NCBI RefSeq assembly: GCF_000737575.1
Contig: NZ_CP006270.1
Coordinates: 1,615,163 to 1,679,162, forward strand
Origin: Synechococcus sp. KORDI-49
GTDB lineage: Bacteria > Cyanobacteriota > Cyanobacteriia > PCC-6307 > Cyanobiaceae
DNA length: 64,000 bases
Reading direction: 5' to 3'
A program made the position numbers and the translations under genes. The notes under the pieces were generated by a model. The model was not told the DNA's origin. It made no database searches and saw only the letters and a program-made list of their open reading frames with translations. This document shows positions 43,304 through 52,037 of this stretch, piece by piece. Numbering within the stretch: the first letter of the stretch is position 1; every line of letters starts with the position of its first letter.

Positions 43304-45091
43304 ATGGCCGTGACCAGCCAGCAGCGTCAGACCGGTCTGCGTCAGCAGCCGCTTGTGCTTCTGGTGGTGGTGCTGTTGTTCTGCAGTGCCATGGTCGCGC
43401 GCCTGGTCTGGATGCAGCTGCTGGAGGGCGCCCGTTTTCGTGAACTGGCGGATGAAAACCGCATCCGACTGGTTCCGCGATCGCCGATCCGCGGTCGCCT
43501 TCTGGATCGCAAGGGACGGGTGCTCGCCACCAGCAAACTCAGTTACACCCTGTACGTCGAGCCCCGCCTCGTGTCCGATTCGGCCTGGCCCGGCTTACGC
43601 GACAGGCTTGCTGCGCTGTTGAATCTCAAGCCCGATGTGCTGGATCAACGCCGCGACCGTGGCGTCGATCGGGATGGCTACCGCACCACCCTCGCCCTGA
43701 ATCTCAAGCCGGAACAGGTGCTGCGTTTCCGTGAACAGGCGAGCACGCTCCAGGGTGCCCAGGTGGATGTGGAGATCCTGCGCCACTACCCGCATGGAAC
43801 CCTGGCGTCCCATGCGTTGGGTTACACCCAGCCGATCACGGAACAGGAATACGAAGCGCTGGCAGAGAAGGGCTACAAGATCCGCGATCGCATCGGCCGT
43901 ACGGGTGTCGAAGCGGCGTACGAGACGCATCTGCGCGGCAAGTGGGGCGGCCAGATGCTGGAGGTGAATGCCATGGGTGAGGTGCAGCGGAACCTTGGCG
44001 ATCGGCCTTCGGTGGCCGGGAAAGATCTCACCCTCACGCTCGACCTTGATCTGCAGCGGGCTGCGGAGCTGTCCCTGGCGGACAAGCCGGGGGGTGCTGT
44101 GGTCGCTCTGGATCCTGAAGACGGTTCGATCCTCGCCCTGGCCAGCAAGCCTGGGTTTGATCCCAACTTCTTCTCGAAGCTGATCACCACGCAGAAGGAG
44201 TACGACGCGCTCTTCTCCAATCCGAAGAAGCCGTTGCTGTCCCGGGCGATGAACCCCTACGACCCCGGGAGCACCTGGAAGCCGGTCACGGCGATGGCAG
44301 GGATGGAATCCGGCAAGTTCCCTCCGGACACCAAATTGCACACCACGGCCTGCATCACGTACGGCGGCCATTGTTTTCCCGATCACAACGGGGTCGGTTT
44401 CGGCACCATCGGCTATGCGGACGCGCTGCGTTTCTCCAGCAACACGTTTTTCTACCAGGTGGGTGTCGGCGTGGGCTCCCTGGCGCTGAAACAGGCGGCC
44501 GATCAGCTGGGTTTTCAGCAGAAGACAGGGATCGAGATCGGCTGGGAGGAGAGCGTCGGATTGGTCGGTGATGAACGCTGGGCGGCGAAGGGACGTGGCT
44601 GGGCTGCACCCGGTTCAGTGCCGTGGATTCCGGAGGACATGGCCAGTGCTTCCATCGGTCAGTCGGTTGTACAGATCACGCCTCTGCAGCTGGCCCGCGC
44701 TTACGCGGTGTTCGCGAACGGTGGCTGGCTGGTGACGCCGCACCTGGCCAAGGGCCAGACGAACTGGCTGGATGCCGAGCACCGACGCAAGGTGGCGATC
44801 AAGCCCTCCACGCTGAAGACCATCCGCGAGGGTCTCCGAAAGGTGGTGTCCGCAGGCACAGGCTTTGGCCTCAACGGGCCGGGCATTCCTCCTGCTGCGG
44901 GCAAAACAGGAACCGCAGAAGACAGCACCGGTGGTGCCGACCATGCCTGGTTCGGCACCTACGCCCCGTATCCGGAGGGTGAGATCGTTGTGGTGGCTTT
45001 CGCCCAGAACACACCGGGAGGGGGGTCTGTCCATGCCCTGCCGATGGCCAAGACGGTTCTGGCTGCCTGGGAGAAGACGCGTCAGCGCTGA
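43304..45091 (+). CDS. mrdA: Penicillin-binding protein 2 (elongation transpeptidase)
   Basis: Class B PBP that crosslinks peptidoglycan during elongation, 595 aa. One N-terminal membrane helix (LVLLVVVLLFCSAMVARLVWM), then the pedestal domain with ENRIRLVPRSPIRGRLLDRKGRVLA, and the transpeptidase domain: SxxK in PGSTWKPV (Ser nucleophile), SxN in FSSNTFF, KTG in GKTGTAE. RIGRTGVEAAYE is the PBP2-type linker. Position after two small unknown genes suggests a cell-shape operon. Confidence 0.93.
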   Translation: MAVTSQQRQTGLRQQPLVLLVVVLLFCSAMVARLVWMQLLEGARFRELADENRIRLVPRSPIRGRLLDRKGRVLATSKLSYTLYVEPRLVSDSAWPGLRDRLAALLNLKPDVLDQRRDRGVDRDGYRTTLALNLKPEQVLRFREQASTLQGAQVDVEILRHYPHGTLASHALGYTQPITEQEYEALAEKGYKIRDRIGRTGVEAAYETHLRGKWGGQMLEVNAMGEVQRNLGDRPSVAGKDLTLTLDLDLQRAAELSLADKPGGAVVALDPEDGSILALASKPGFDPNFFSKLITTQKEYDALFSNPKKPLLSRAMNPYDPGSTWKPVTAMAGMESGKFPPDTKLHTTACITYGGHCFPDHNGVGFGTIGYADALRFSSNTFFYQVGVGVGSLALKQAADQLGFQQKTGIEIGWEESVGLVGDERWAAKGRGWAAPGSVPWIPEDMASASIGQSVVQITPLQLARAYAVFANGGWLVTPHLAKGQTNWLDAEHRRKVAIKPSTLKTIREGLRKVVSAGTGFGLNGPGIPPAAGKTGTAEDSTGGADHAWFGTYAPYPEGEIVVVAFAQNTPGGGSVHALPMAKTVLAAWEKTRQR

Positions 45092-45109
45092 CGCGCCCAA
45101 GGCATCCGT

Positions 45110-46255
45110 TCAGGCGGCGGTGAGCTGAGGCTGATCCAGCACCTGGCGGTAGTAGCCCCGCAGTTGTTCGGTGGCCCCCGCCCATCCCCAGCGCTCGGCT
45201 TCGTTGCGCGCCGCTTTGCGCAGGGCCTGTCGTTCGACGTCGTTCCCCAGAAGTCGCTTGGTGGCTTCGATCAGGCTGGCGGCACCGCCATCCTCCCCAC
45301 CCGGTTCGTAGAGGCAGCCGTTCACACCGTCGGTGATGATGTCGGGGATGCCGCCGCGGTTGGCGCCCACCACGGGGCAACCGGCAGCCATGGCTTCCAG
45401 AAGCACCAGCCCGAGGGTTTCCGTGCTCGAGGGGAACAGGAAGGCATCACCGCTGGCGTAGGCACCGGCCAGTTCCTCGCCGGCCAGATAGCCCACAAAG
45501 GTGGTCGCGGTTCCCTCGAAGTGCTTCTCCAGCTGCTGGCGGTGCGGCCCGTCACCGACGAGGGCGAAGCGGGCATACGGCAGTGCTTCCAGCACCGGTC
45601 GAATCCGTTCGATCTGTTTTTCTGCCGACAGTCGACCGACGTAGAGAAGCAGGGCGCCCCGGTCGTCGTGGGTGCCCAACAGCCGCTGCCGGAGCTCCGG
45701 GCTGCGCAGTTCGGGCCGGAACAGCTCCGTGTCCACTCCTCTCTGCCAGAGCGAGGTGTGCTGAATGCCCTTGTCACTCAGTTCCTGCACCATCGCCGTG
45801 GAGGTGCAGAGGTTGAGCAGTGCCTGGTTATGGGCAGCCTTGAGCAGCTCCCAAAGCAGGGGTTCGAGCATGCCCATCCCGTAATGCTCGAGGTATTTGG
45901 GCAGGTGGGTGTGATAGCTCGCCACCAGGGGAATCCCTTTGGTCTTCGCCAGCCAGATGCCCCCTAGACCGAGCACGGCCGGGTTCACCACGTGAATCAG
46001 ATCCGGCTGGAAGCTGTCGATCGCTTCGGAGACCGCCGGTCGCGGCAAGGCGAGTTTCAGTTCCGGGTAAAGGGGCAGCGGCATGGCCGGCACGCCGATC
46101 ACCCGGGCTCCCATGTACTCCTCCGGGCAGCCTTCAGGGCAGAACACCACCACCTCATCCCCGGCCTCCACGAGATGCCGGACCGTCTTGGTCAGACGGG
46201 TGACGATGCCGTCGACCTTGGGAAGGAAGGTTTCAGTGAAGAAGGCGACTTTCAA
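45110..46255 (-). CDS. sqdX: Sulfoquinovosyltransferase SqdX
   Basis: GT4 glycosyltransferase that moves sulfoquinovose from UDP to diacylglycerol, making the thylakoid sulfolipid SQDG. FTETFLPKVDGIVTRL is the N-terminal GT-B signature of this group; DLIHVVNPAVLGLGGIW, LYVGRLSAEKQIERI and the donor-binding SSTETLGLVLLEAMAAGCPVVGANRGGIPD follow. Length 381 aa. It starts 15 bases after sqdB, the enzyme making its donor, which confirms the assignment. Confidence 0.95.
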   Translation of the reverse strand: MKVAFFTETFLPKVDGIVTRLTKTVRHLVEAGDEVVVFCPEGCPEEYMGARVIGVPAMPLPLYPELKLALPRPAVSEAIDSFQPDLIHVVNPAVLGLGGIWLAKTKGIPLVASYHTHLPKYLEHYGMGMLEPLLWELLKAAHNQALLNLCTSTAMVQELSDKGIQHTSLWQRGVDTELFRPELRSPELRQRLLGTHDDRGALLLYVGRLSAEKQIERIRPVLEALPYARFALVGDGPHRQQLEKHFEGTATTFVGYLAGEELAGAYASGDAFLFPSSTETLGLVLLEAMAAGCPVVGANRGGIPDIITDGVNGCLYEPGGEDGGAASLIEATKRLLGNDVERQALRKAARNEAERWGWAGATEQLRGYYRQVLDQPQLTAA

Positions 46256-46270
46256 GGGTGAAGTCTGATG

Positions 46271-47467
46271 TCAGGAGGCGGTGCCGATGGCCTGCGCCTG
46301 GGTCTTGGTCCAGGCGGAGGTGCAGAGGATGCGGTCGCGGTCGCAGCGGTCGGCGTAGCGCGTGGCGATCTCCACCACTTCCTTCAGCAGACCGTCATCG
46401 AGGGTGGTCGGGTTGAGACCCAGCTCGATGAAGCAGCGGTTGTCAACGATCAGATCATTCTCCACCGCTTCGTTGCGAGGGTTGGGCAGGTTGTTCACCT
46501 GCGCGCCGGTGAGAGCAGCCACCTTCTTGGCCAGTTCTCCCACCTGATGACTTTCGGTCATCTGATTGAAGATCTTGACCCGTTCGCCCGGTTCCGGAGG
46601 ATTCTCAAGGGCCAGCTGCACGCAGCGCACCGAATCGCGGATGTGGATGAAGGCGCGGGTCTGGCCGCCGGTGCCGTGCACCGTGAGTGGGTAGCCGATC
46701 GCAGCCTGCATTAGGAAGCGATTGAGAACGGTGCCGTAGTCACCGTCGTAATCGAAGCGGTTGGTCAGGCGCGGGTCGCGGTCGGTGGCATCGGTGTTGG
46801 TGCCCCAGACGATGCCCTGGTGCAGGTCGGTGATGCGGACCTTGTCGTTCTTGTTGTAGTAGAGGAACAGCAGCTGATCGAGCGTCTTGGTCATGTGGTA
46901 GACGCTGCCCGGGCTGGCCGGATGGAGGATCTCCTCCTCGAAGCGGCTGCCGTCCGGTTGGGGCACCTCCACCTTGAGGTAGCCCTCGGGAATCGTGGCG
47001 CCGCGGTGGGAGCCGTAGCCGTACACACCCATGGTGCCGAGGTGCACCACATGGATGTCCTGGCCGCTCTCCACGATGGCGGCGAGCAGGTTGTGGGTGC
47101 CGTTGACGTTGTTGTCGACGGTGTAGCGCTTGGTGGCGCTGCTCTTCATCGAGTAGGGCGCTGCCCGCTGCTCAGCGAAATGAACAACGGCATCCGGCTT
47201 CTCTTCCAGCAGCAGATCGAGCACGCGTTGGTACTCGTGGGCGATGTCCATGTGCACGAAGCGCATGGGCTTGCCGCCGATCTCCTCCCAGGCCTTCAGC
47301 CGCTCGCCGATGGTGGTGATCGGGGTGAGTGATTCCACCTCCAGATCGATGTCGATCTTGCGGCGGCTGAGGTTGTCCACGATCAACACCTCGTGGCCCT
47401 GATCGGCCAGGTTCACCGCACAGGGCCAGCCGCAGAAGCCGTCACCGCCGAGGACGAGAACTTTCAA
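46271..47467 (-). CDS. sqdB: UDP-sulfoquinovose synthase SqdB
   Basis: Makes UDP-sulfoquinovose from UDP-glucose and sulfite. Extended SDR with an unusual nucleotide motif VLGGDGFCGWPCA, the SqdB-specific HFAEQRAAPYSMKS, TMGVYGYG and the catalytic SVYHMTKTLDQLL (Tyr and Lys). Length 398 aa. The start is a TTG with AGGAG about 7 bases upstream. The leader has a small GAGCG/CGCTC hairpin. Confidence 0.96.
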   Translation of the reverse strand: MKVLVLGGDGFCGWPCAVNLADQGHEVLIVDNLSRRKIDIDLEVESLTPITTIGERLKAWEEIGGKPMRFVHMDIAHEYQRVLDLLLEEKPDAVVHFAEQRAAPYSMKSSATKRYTVDNNVNGTHNLLAAIVESGQDIHVVHLGTMGVYGYGSHRGATIPEGYLKVEVPQPDGSRFEEEILHPASPGSVYHMTKTLDQLLFLYYNKNDKVRITDLHQGIVWGTNTDATDRDPRLTNRFDYDGDYGTVLNRFLMQAAIGYPLTVHGTGGQTRAFIHIRDSVRCVQLALENPPEPGERVKIFNQMTESHQVGELAKKVAALTGAQVNNLPNPRNEAVENDLIVDNRCFIELGLNPTTLDDGLLKEVVEIATRYADRCDRDRILCTSAWTKTQAQAIGTAS

Positions 47468-47486
47468 CTCAGACTCCTGCAGGAAC

Positions 47487-47506
47487 GAGCGGAACGCTCA
47501 GTTGAG
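47487..47506 (-). promoter_or_regulatory. Hairpin in the sqdB leader
   Basis: GAGCG-GAA-CGCTC (47487-47499) is a perfect 5-base stem with a 3-base loop, overlapping CTCA-GT-TGAG (47497-47506). The two are mutually exclusive folds, 20 to 39 bases upstream of the sqdB TTG. Seen directly; any control of sqdB is inference. Confidence 0.3.
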
Positions 47507-47526
47507 GCAAGTTACTACAGGGATTT

Positions 47527-47700
47527 TCAGCTGATCGCGACGGTCATCGCCACGAGGGCCAGCACGAGCACAGTGCCTCCGAGGGTCATGAGCATGGAGC
47601 CTCGCCCGCGGCTGCGGCTGGTCTCCGCATCCATCACCTCCATGCGGGGCTCCTTGGCGAAAGCGTTCAGGCGGCCGCCGTCTTCCGTCGTGACCTGCAT
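47527..47700 (-). CDS. Ssl1498-family light-harvesting-like miniprotein
   Basis: A 57-aa protein. It starts MQVTTEDGGRLNAFAKEPRMEV, matching the TTExGGRLNxFAxEP opening of the cyanobacterial Ssl1498 family of light-harvesting-like proteins, and ends in one membrane helix (MLMTLGGTVLVLALVAMTVAIS). The function is unproven; members are thought to associate with photosynthetic membranes. It lies 59 bases upstream of sqdB on the same strand, so it may share a transcript with sulfolipid synthesis genes. Confidence 0.8.
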   Translation of the reverse strand: MQVTTEDGGRLNAFAKEPRMEVMDAETSRSRGRGSMLMTLGGTVLVLALVAMTVAIS

Positions 47701-47787
47701 GGTGGAACTGCGAGTGCCTGGACCTTATGAGTCCAATTGCTTAGCGGCTTGGAATGTATCGCCAGATTCACTGGTCTTCATCTGTCG

Positions 47788-48615
47788 TTACCTGCCGGTG
47801 CTTTGCTCCTGCACCAGTCCCGTGGTGGGAGAGCTGGCGGCCGCCTGATCGCGTTTCGGCAGGCGGCCGGCCCGGAAGGCGGAGCGACCGGCGGCGACAG
47901 CCAGACCCATGGCTTCCGCCATGGCCGCTGGATCCCCGGCCAGAGCGATGGCGCTGTTCACCAGCACGGCGTCAGCCCCCATCTCAAGCGCCTGGGCCGC
48001 TTCACTGGGAACCCCGATGCCTGCATCCACCACCACGGGAACGCTGGCGTTCTCGATGATCAGGGCGATGTTCGCCGCATTGTTGAGTCCCTGTCCTGAA
48101 CCGATCGGTGAGCCCAGGGGCATCACCGTGACGCAGCCGGCATCCTCCAGGCGTTTCGCCAGAAGCGGATCGGCATTGATGTAGGGGAGCACGGCGAAAC
48201 CCTCCTGCACAAGGCGTTCCGCTGCCTCGAGGGTTCCGATCGGGTCCGGGAGCAGATGACGGCTGTCGGGGATCACCTCCAGCTTCACGAAGTTGTTGTC
48301 CTCCTGGCCGGCCAGCTTCGCCAGTTCACGGCCCAGCCGTGCCACCCGCACCGCTTCGTCGGCATCGCGGCAGCCGGCGGTGTTGGGCAGCATCCAGATG
48401 CGCGTCCAGTCGATGGCGTCCATCAGGCCGGCATGGCCTGCGGCAACGGCCTGAACACGACGCACGGCCACCGTCACCATCTCGCAGCCGGAGTGCTCGA
48501 TGCTCTGCTGCATCGTGGTCAGGTCGGGATATTTGCCCGTTCCGGTGAACAGACGGCTTCGGAACGGGCGACCGCCGATGACCAGCTGGTCGTTGGCACA
48601 GGACGTCGGAACCAT
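47788..48615 (-). CDS. thiG: Thiazole synthase ThiG
   Basis: Forms the thiazole phosphate of thiamine from DXP, dehydroglycine and ThiS thiocarboxylate. [52 protein letters not shown] (Schiff-base Lys in the KLEV motif), [13 protein letters not shown] and [29 protein letters not shown] cover the whole barrel. Length 275 aa with a short disordered tail. No THI-box riboswitch is apparent upstream. Confidence 0.95.
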   Translation of the reverse strand: MVPTSCANDQLVIGGRPFRSRLFTGTGKYPDLTTMQQSIEHSGCEMVTVAVRRVQAVAAGHAGLMDAIDWTRIWMLPNTAGCRDADEAVRVARLGRELAKLAGQEDNNFVKLEVIPDSRHLLPDPIGTLEAAERLVQEGFAVLPYINADPLLAKRLEDAGCVTVMPLGSPIGSGQGLNNAANIALIIENASVPVVVDAGIGVPSEAAQALEMGADAVLVNSAIALAGDPAAMAEAMGLAVAAGRSAFRAGRLPKRDQAAASSPTTGLVQEQSTGR

Positions 48616-48704
48616 GACGCGTGGTGAGGTTGAGGGAACGGCATCGCTCTGCCGTCGAAGATGAGCAAAACGCCCTACCTTGCGCTCATCATGATGCGCG
48701 GTTG

Positions 48705-49250
48705 ATGCCTTTCCTGCTTGCCATGGATCTTTCGATCGGCAGTCAGGTGCCCTTCCGGATGAATCCCCAGCTCCCCTTGGATCCGATCCAGCTGGCGGTC
48801 CCTCTGAAGGTGGACGAGGGGAGTGTCGAAAGTTTTGATCCTGTTGCCCGAGCGAGTGATCTCGCTGGAACGCTCCCCCGCCGCTGGTGCGGCACCTACA
48901 AGCCGTTCGACGGCAACCCGACCGTCGACGTCACCCTGAACCTGACGTCGCTCACCCCCATGGGTCAGATGGTGGATCTGCGGGGCACCATGGATCTCGG
49001 CACAACCACGGCGCCTGTCCAGGGCAACCTGCATGCCAAGTCGGATCAGCTGGATCTCATTCCTCTCGGCAATGCCCTGATTCCCGGTCTGGAGCCCGGT
49101 GGCATCTTTCTCGGACTGCAGGGCTTCAGTCCAACGGCCTGGCAGGCTCCGCGTCTGGTGAACATGGCGAACCCCTCCACTGGTGTCGGAGGCCGTCTCG
49201 CTCTCGACAGCAGCTGTGAACAGAGTGTTCCGGTGCAGCCTCTCTGGTGA
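48705..49250 (+). CDS. Uncharacterised cyanobacterial protein
   Basis: A 181-aa protein from ATG 48705. It contains [47 protein letters not shown], then strands suggesting a beta-rich, lipocalin-like or outer-layer fold (a guess from the strand pattern), and a conserved-looking WCGTY. There is no clear signal peptide. No family recognised. It diverges from thiG and converges with the Ycf37-like gene, 8 bases apart. Confidence 0.65.
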   Translation: MPFLLAMDLSIGSQVPFRMNPQLPLDPIQLAVPLKVDEGSVESFDPVARASDLAGTLPRRWCGTYKPFDGNPTVDVTLNLTSLTPMGQMVDLRGTMDLGTTTAPVQGNLHAKSDQLDLIPLGNALIPGLEPGGIFLGLQGFSPTAWQAPRLVNMANPSTGVGGRLALDSSCEQSVPVQPLW

Positions 49251-49258
49251 TCGACTGA

Positions 49259-49777
49259 TCAGCCCAGACGTCGCTCCAGCTGTTTGAGACGTTTCCGGGC
49301 CGTGGTGTTTCCGGGATCGAGAACCAGAGTCTGTCTGTAGAGATCGGCTGCTTCCTCGCTTTTGAGCAGTTTGTCCTGGGCGAAAGCGAGATTGTTGATG
49401 GCAACCGGATAGTCCGGTTTCGCCTTGAGAGCCAACTTGTAGTGGCGCACAGCTCCCTCGTAATCCTTCTGGGCGGCCAGTGAGAAGCCCAAGGCATTCT
49501 CGATCAGAGCCCTGGCTTCATCCGGCTCACCGTTGGCACGCTTCAAAGCCTGCTTCAACGACGCGGCGGCCTGGGGATAGAGCCGTTTGCGGAGCTGAAC
49601 CGATCCCAGTTCATACAGGTCGGATGCCTGGCGGGATCCCGCTGCGCCCGCCTGTTCCAATTCGATCAGGCGGGCTTCATCGCGTCGCACGCGCAGCAAC
49701 TGACGACCCACAACCACCGCCACAATGGACAGCAGGCCGACCAGGCCCAGCAGGTAGGTCTGGGGCAGCAGGTTCAT
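49259..49777 (-). CDS. ycf37: Ycf37-like TPR membrane protein
   Basis: A 172-aa protein with one N-terminal membrane helix (YLLGLVGLLSIVAVVVG) and three TPR units (ASDLYELGSVQLRKRLYPQAAASLKQALKRA, ALIENALGFSLAAQKDYEGAVRHYKLALKAKPD, VAINNLAFAQDKLLKSEEAADLYRQTLVLDPG). Size, anchor and repeats match cyanobacterial/plastid Ycf37, which stabilises photosystem I assembly. The gene follows rplT by 9 bases on the same strand. Confidence 0.8.
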   Translation of the reverse strand: MNLLPQTYLLGLVGLLSIVAVVVGRQLLRVRRDEARLIELEQAGAAGSRQASDLYELGSVQLRKRLYPQAAASLKQALKRANGEPDEARALIENALGFSLAAQKDYEGAVRHYKLALKAKPDYPVAINNLAFAQDKLLKSEEAADLYRQTLVLDPGNTTARKRLKQLERRLG

Positions 49778-49786
49778 CGCGTGGGA

Positions 49787-50134
49787 TCAGCTTTTGGCAG
49801 CGGTGACCACGTTCGTGAAGCTTCCGGGGTCAACCACCGCCAGCTGAGCCAGCATCTTGCGGTTGAGGCGCACATCCGCCTTCTTGAGACCACCCATCAG
49901 GCGGCTGTAGCTCACACCGTTGATGCGGGCAGCGGCATTGATACGGGCGATCCAGAGGCGACGGAAGTCGCGTTTGCGGCGACGGCGATCCCTGTAGGCA
50001 TTGCAGAGGGCTTTCATCACCCGCTGATTTGCGGTGCGGAACAGGGTGCCGTTGCCACCGCGGAAGCCACGGGCCAGCCGCAGGATCTTGTTGCGGCGCT
50101 TACGGGCGACGTTGCCTCTCTTGACGCGGGCCAT
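49787..50134 (-). CDS. rplT: 50S ribosomal protein L20
   Basis: 115 aa, Arg/Lys-rich, with the diagnostic [17 protein letters not shown] start and the globular [30 protein letters not shown]20 binds 23S rRNA early in 50S assembly and often represses its own operon. It follows rpmI after 43 bases; infC, which heads the operon in E. coli, is not here. Confidence 0.98.
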   Translation of the reverse strand: MARVKRGNVARKRRNKILRLARGFRGGNGTLFRTANQRVMKALCNAYRDRRRRKRDFRRLWIARINAAARINGVSYSRLMGGLKKADVRLNRKMLAQLAVVDPGSFTNVVTAAKS

Positions 50135-50177
50135 GACGTTGGAAGGGTGTAATCAGGTCAGAACGGAACGAAGCAAT

Positions 50178-50375
50178 TCAGGCGTACGGGAGCATCCGGA
50201 TCACGCGCAGTTCGTCCGTTTCGTGAACCACGGCCTTGGTGGCCAGGTGGCGCTTCTGCTTGGGAGTCTTGTGATCCAGCAGGTGATTGCGGAAGGCGCG
50301 CCGGCGGATGAACTTGCCGCTGCCGGTCGCCTTGAACCGCTTGGCGGCAGCTTTGCGGGTCTTCAGCTTGGGCAT
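50178..50375 (-). CDS. rpmI: 50S ribosomal protein L35
   Basis: 65 aa: [21 protein letters not shown] is the L35 signature, followed by the basic [21 protein letters not shown]. The ATG at 50375 is the true start; the same frame is open far upstream but that is antisense to the SpoIID-like gene. First gene of rpmI-rplT-ycf37. Confidence 0.97.
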   Translation of the reverse strand: MPKLKTRKAAAKRFKATGSGKFIRRRAFRNHLLDHKTPKQKRHLATKAVVHETDELRVIRMLPYA

Positions 50376-50459
50376 GTCTGCTCGTTCGGGCACAAACAAT
50401 AAGGATACGACGCCACGTGCACCTTCCTCTGTTGAACCGATGATGAGGGCTCTCGCACG

Positions 50460-52013
50460 ATGAGCGTGTTGATCCGGCTGCTGTCGGTGGCTGTGCTGGT
50501 CTGGTCGTCGACGGGCTGCCGGGCCAGGGAGATCCAGGCGGAGGGACCGGTGTCTCCTTCTCAGGTGCCCATGGCCGTGACCCATCCGTCTGTGCCGCCG
50601 CCACCGCCGGTCAACGGTCCGGAGGATCGGCTGTGGGTTTCTCTGCAGGCCCATCTCGGTCGGCCTGATCAGAGCGGCCCGCTGACGCTGCATGGAGCCG
50701 GCAGTCCGCTGTCGCTGAGCGATGCCAGTGGCCGTGACTGGAGCGGTTCGGTCCTGACGATCACCTGGCGGCGTGTGCCGCGGGAGACACCGCTGACGCT
50801 CTCGCGTCGCGTGGCCGGTCCATTCGCCAGCTTCGAGTCCGCGGAACGGGTGGCCAAACGCTGGCGGGAGATCGGGGTCGCAGCTGTTGTGGCTCATCCT
50901 GACGACTGGGAGGTCTGGGCTCCGAAGGGAGCGCCGCTGCCGGACGGCCTGGCGGTGCGTGACTGGCACGGCAGCATCGACTCGGTGGTGGTGCCTGTGC
51001 TTCAGACGGCTGAAGGAGGCTTCACACTCCAGGGTCCGATCCGGATCAACGCCCCTCAGGGTCTGAAGTGGAAGGGCGGGCGCTACGGGGGGCCATTCCG
51101 CCTGCAGCGGGATGCCTACGGCAGCTGGACACTGATCGAGCAGGTGCCTCTGGAGCGCTACCTGGAAGGCGTGGTTCCCCATGAGATCGGGGCTGGCTCG
51201 CCGCCATCGGCTCTGCAGGCTCAGACGGTGCTTGCCCGCACCTGGGCTCTGGCCAATAGTCATCGCTTCCGGATCGATGGCTACCACCTCTGCAGCGACA
51301 CCCAGTGCCAGGTGTACAGCGACCCGCGTCAGGCGGGCTCTGCGGTGCTTCAGGCGATTGCTGCCACCCGTGGTCGACTGCTGAGCTGGAACGGAAGCCC
51401 GATCAGCGCGGTGTACCACGCCAGCAACGGCGGTGTGATGGCCAGCGGCACCGAGGCCTGGGCGATGGAGCCCCAGCCGTATCTCCGTGCGGAGGCCGAT
51501 GGAGATGCCGGCTGGTTGAAGCGCCATCCTCTGCCGCTCATCGCGACTGAGGGGGTGGATGCCCTTCTGGCGGATGGAGCCGGCGCCTATGGCAGGAACC
51601 ATCCCCGCTTCCGATGGACGCGAACGCTCACGACGGCAGGGATCCGGAGTGCCCTCGGTTCAGCCGGAGCTGCTCTGAGTGCTCCGATCCGTCTTTCCGT
51701 GCTTCAACGGGGGGCCAGCGGACGGGTTCTGGCGCTGCAGATCAAGGGTTCTGGATCGGCCAGTCCAGTGGTGCTGCGGCTCGACCGGATCCGGCGGACC
51801 TTCCGCACTCTTCCCAGCACCCTGTTCGTGCTTCAGCCCCAGGGCGAAGCCAGCTGGTTGGTCCGTGGCGGTGGCTTCGGCCATGGAGCCGGACTCTCCC
51901 AGGCCGGTGCGATCGATCTGGCCTGGCGCGGCTGGTCGACGGAACGGATCCTCAGCCACTACTACCCGGGGACGCTTTATGGACCGCTGTCGCCCCAGAC
52001 TCAGTCCCCTTAG
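50460..52013 (+). CDS. SpoIID/LytB-domain lipoprotein
   Basis: 517 aa. The N-terminus has a lipobox-like VWSSTGC. A variable region with SPOR-like strands ([23 protein letters not shown]) is followed by the SpoIID domain from about residue 220: [59 protein letters not shown] and [20 protein letters not shown]. SpoIID proteins cleave denuded glycan strands of peptidoglycan (lytic transglycosylase). It is probably envelope-located, in cell-wall remodelling. The GT2 gene starts 24 bases later. Confidence 0.88.
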   Translation: MSVLIRLLSVAVLVWSSTGCRAREIQAEGPVSPSQVPMAVTHPSVPPPPPVNGPEDRLWVSLQAHLGRPDQSGPLTLHGAGSPLSLSDASGRDWSGSVLTITWRRVPRETPLTLSRRVAGPFASFESAERVAKRWREIGVAAVVAHPDDWEVWAPKGAPLPDGLAVRDWHGSIDSVVVPVLQTAEGGFTLQGPIRINAPQGLKWKGGRYGGPFRLQRDAYGSWTLIEQVPLERYLEGVVPHEIGAGSPPSALQAQTVLARTWALANSHRFRIDGYHLCSDTQCQVYSDPRQAGSAVLQAIAATRGRLLSWNGSPISAVYHASNGGVMASGTEAWAMEPQPYLRAEADGDAGWLKRHPLPLIATEGVDALLADGAGAYGRNHPRFRWTRTLTTAGIRSALGSAGAALSAPIRLSVLQRGASGRVLALQIKGSGSASPVVLRLDRIRRTFRTLPSTLFVLQPQGEASWLVRGGGFGHGAGLSQAGAIDLAWRGWSTERILSHYYPGTLYGPLSPQTQSP

Positions 52014-52037
52014 AGTCCTGCCCACCTGAAATGGTGC

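Noticed and set aside
48616-48704. TPP riboswitch upstream of thiG
   Set aside because: The short divergent region lacks the conserved CTGAGA and related THI-box elements.
50376-51602. Large open frame upstream of and in phase with rpmI on the minus strand
   Set aside because: It lies wholly opposite the SpoIID-like gene; L35 begins at MPKLK, so the extension is a chance open frame in GC-rich DNA.
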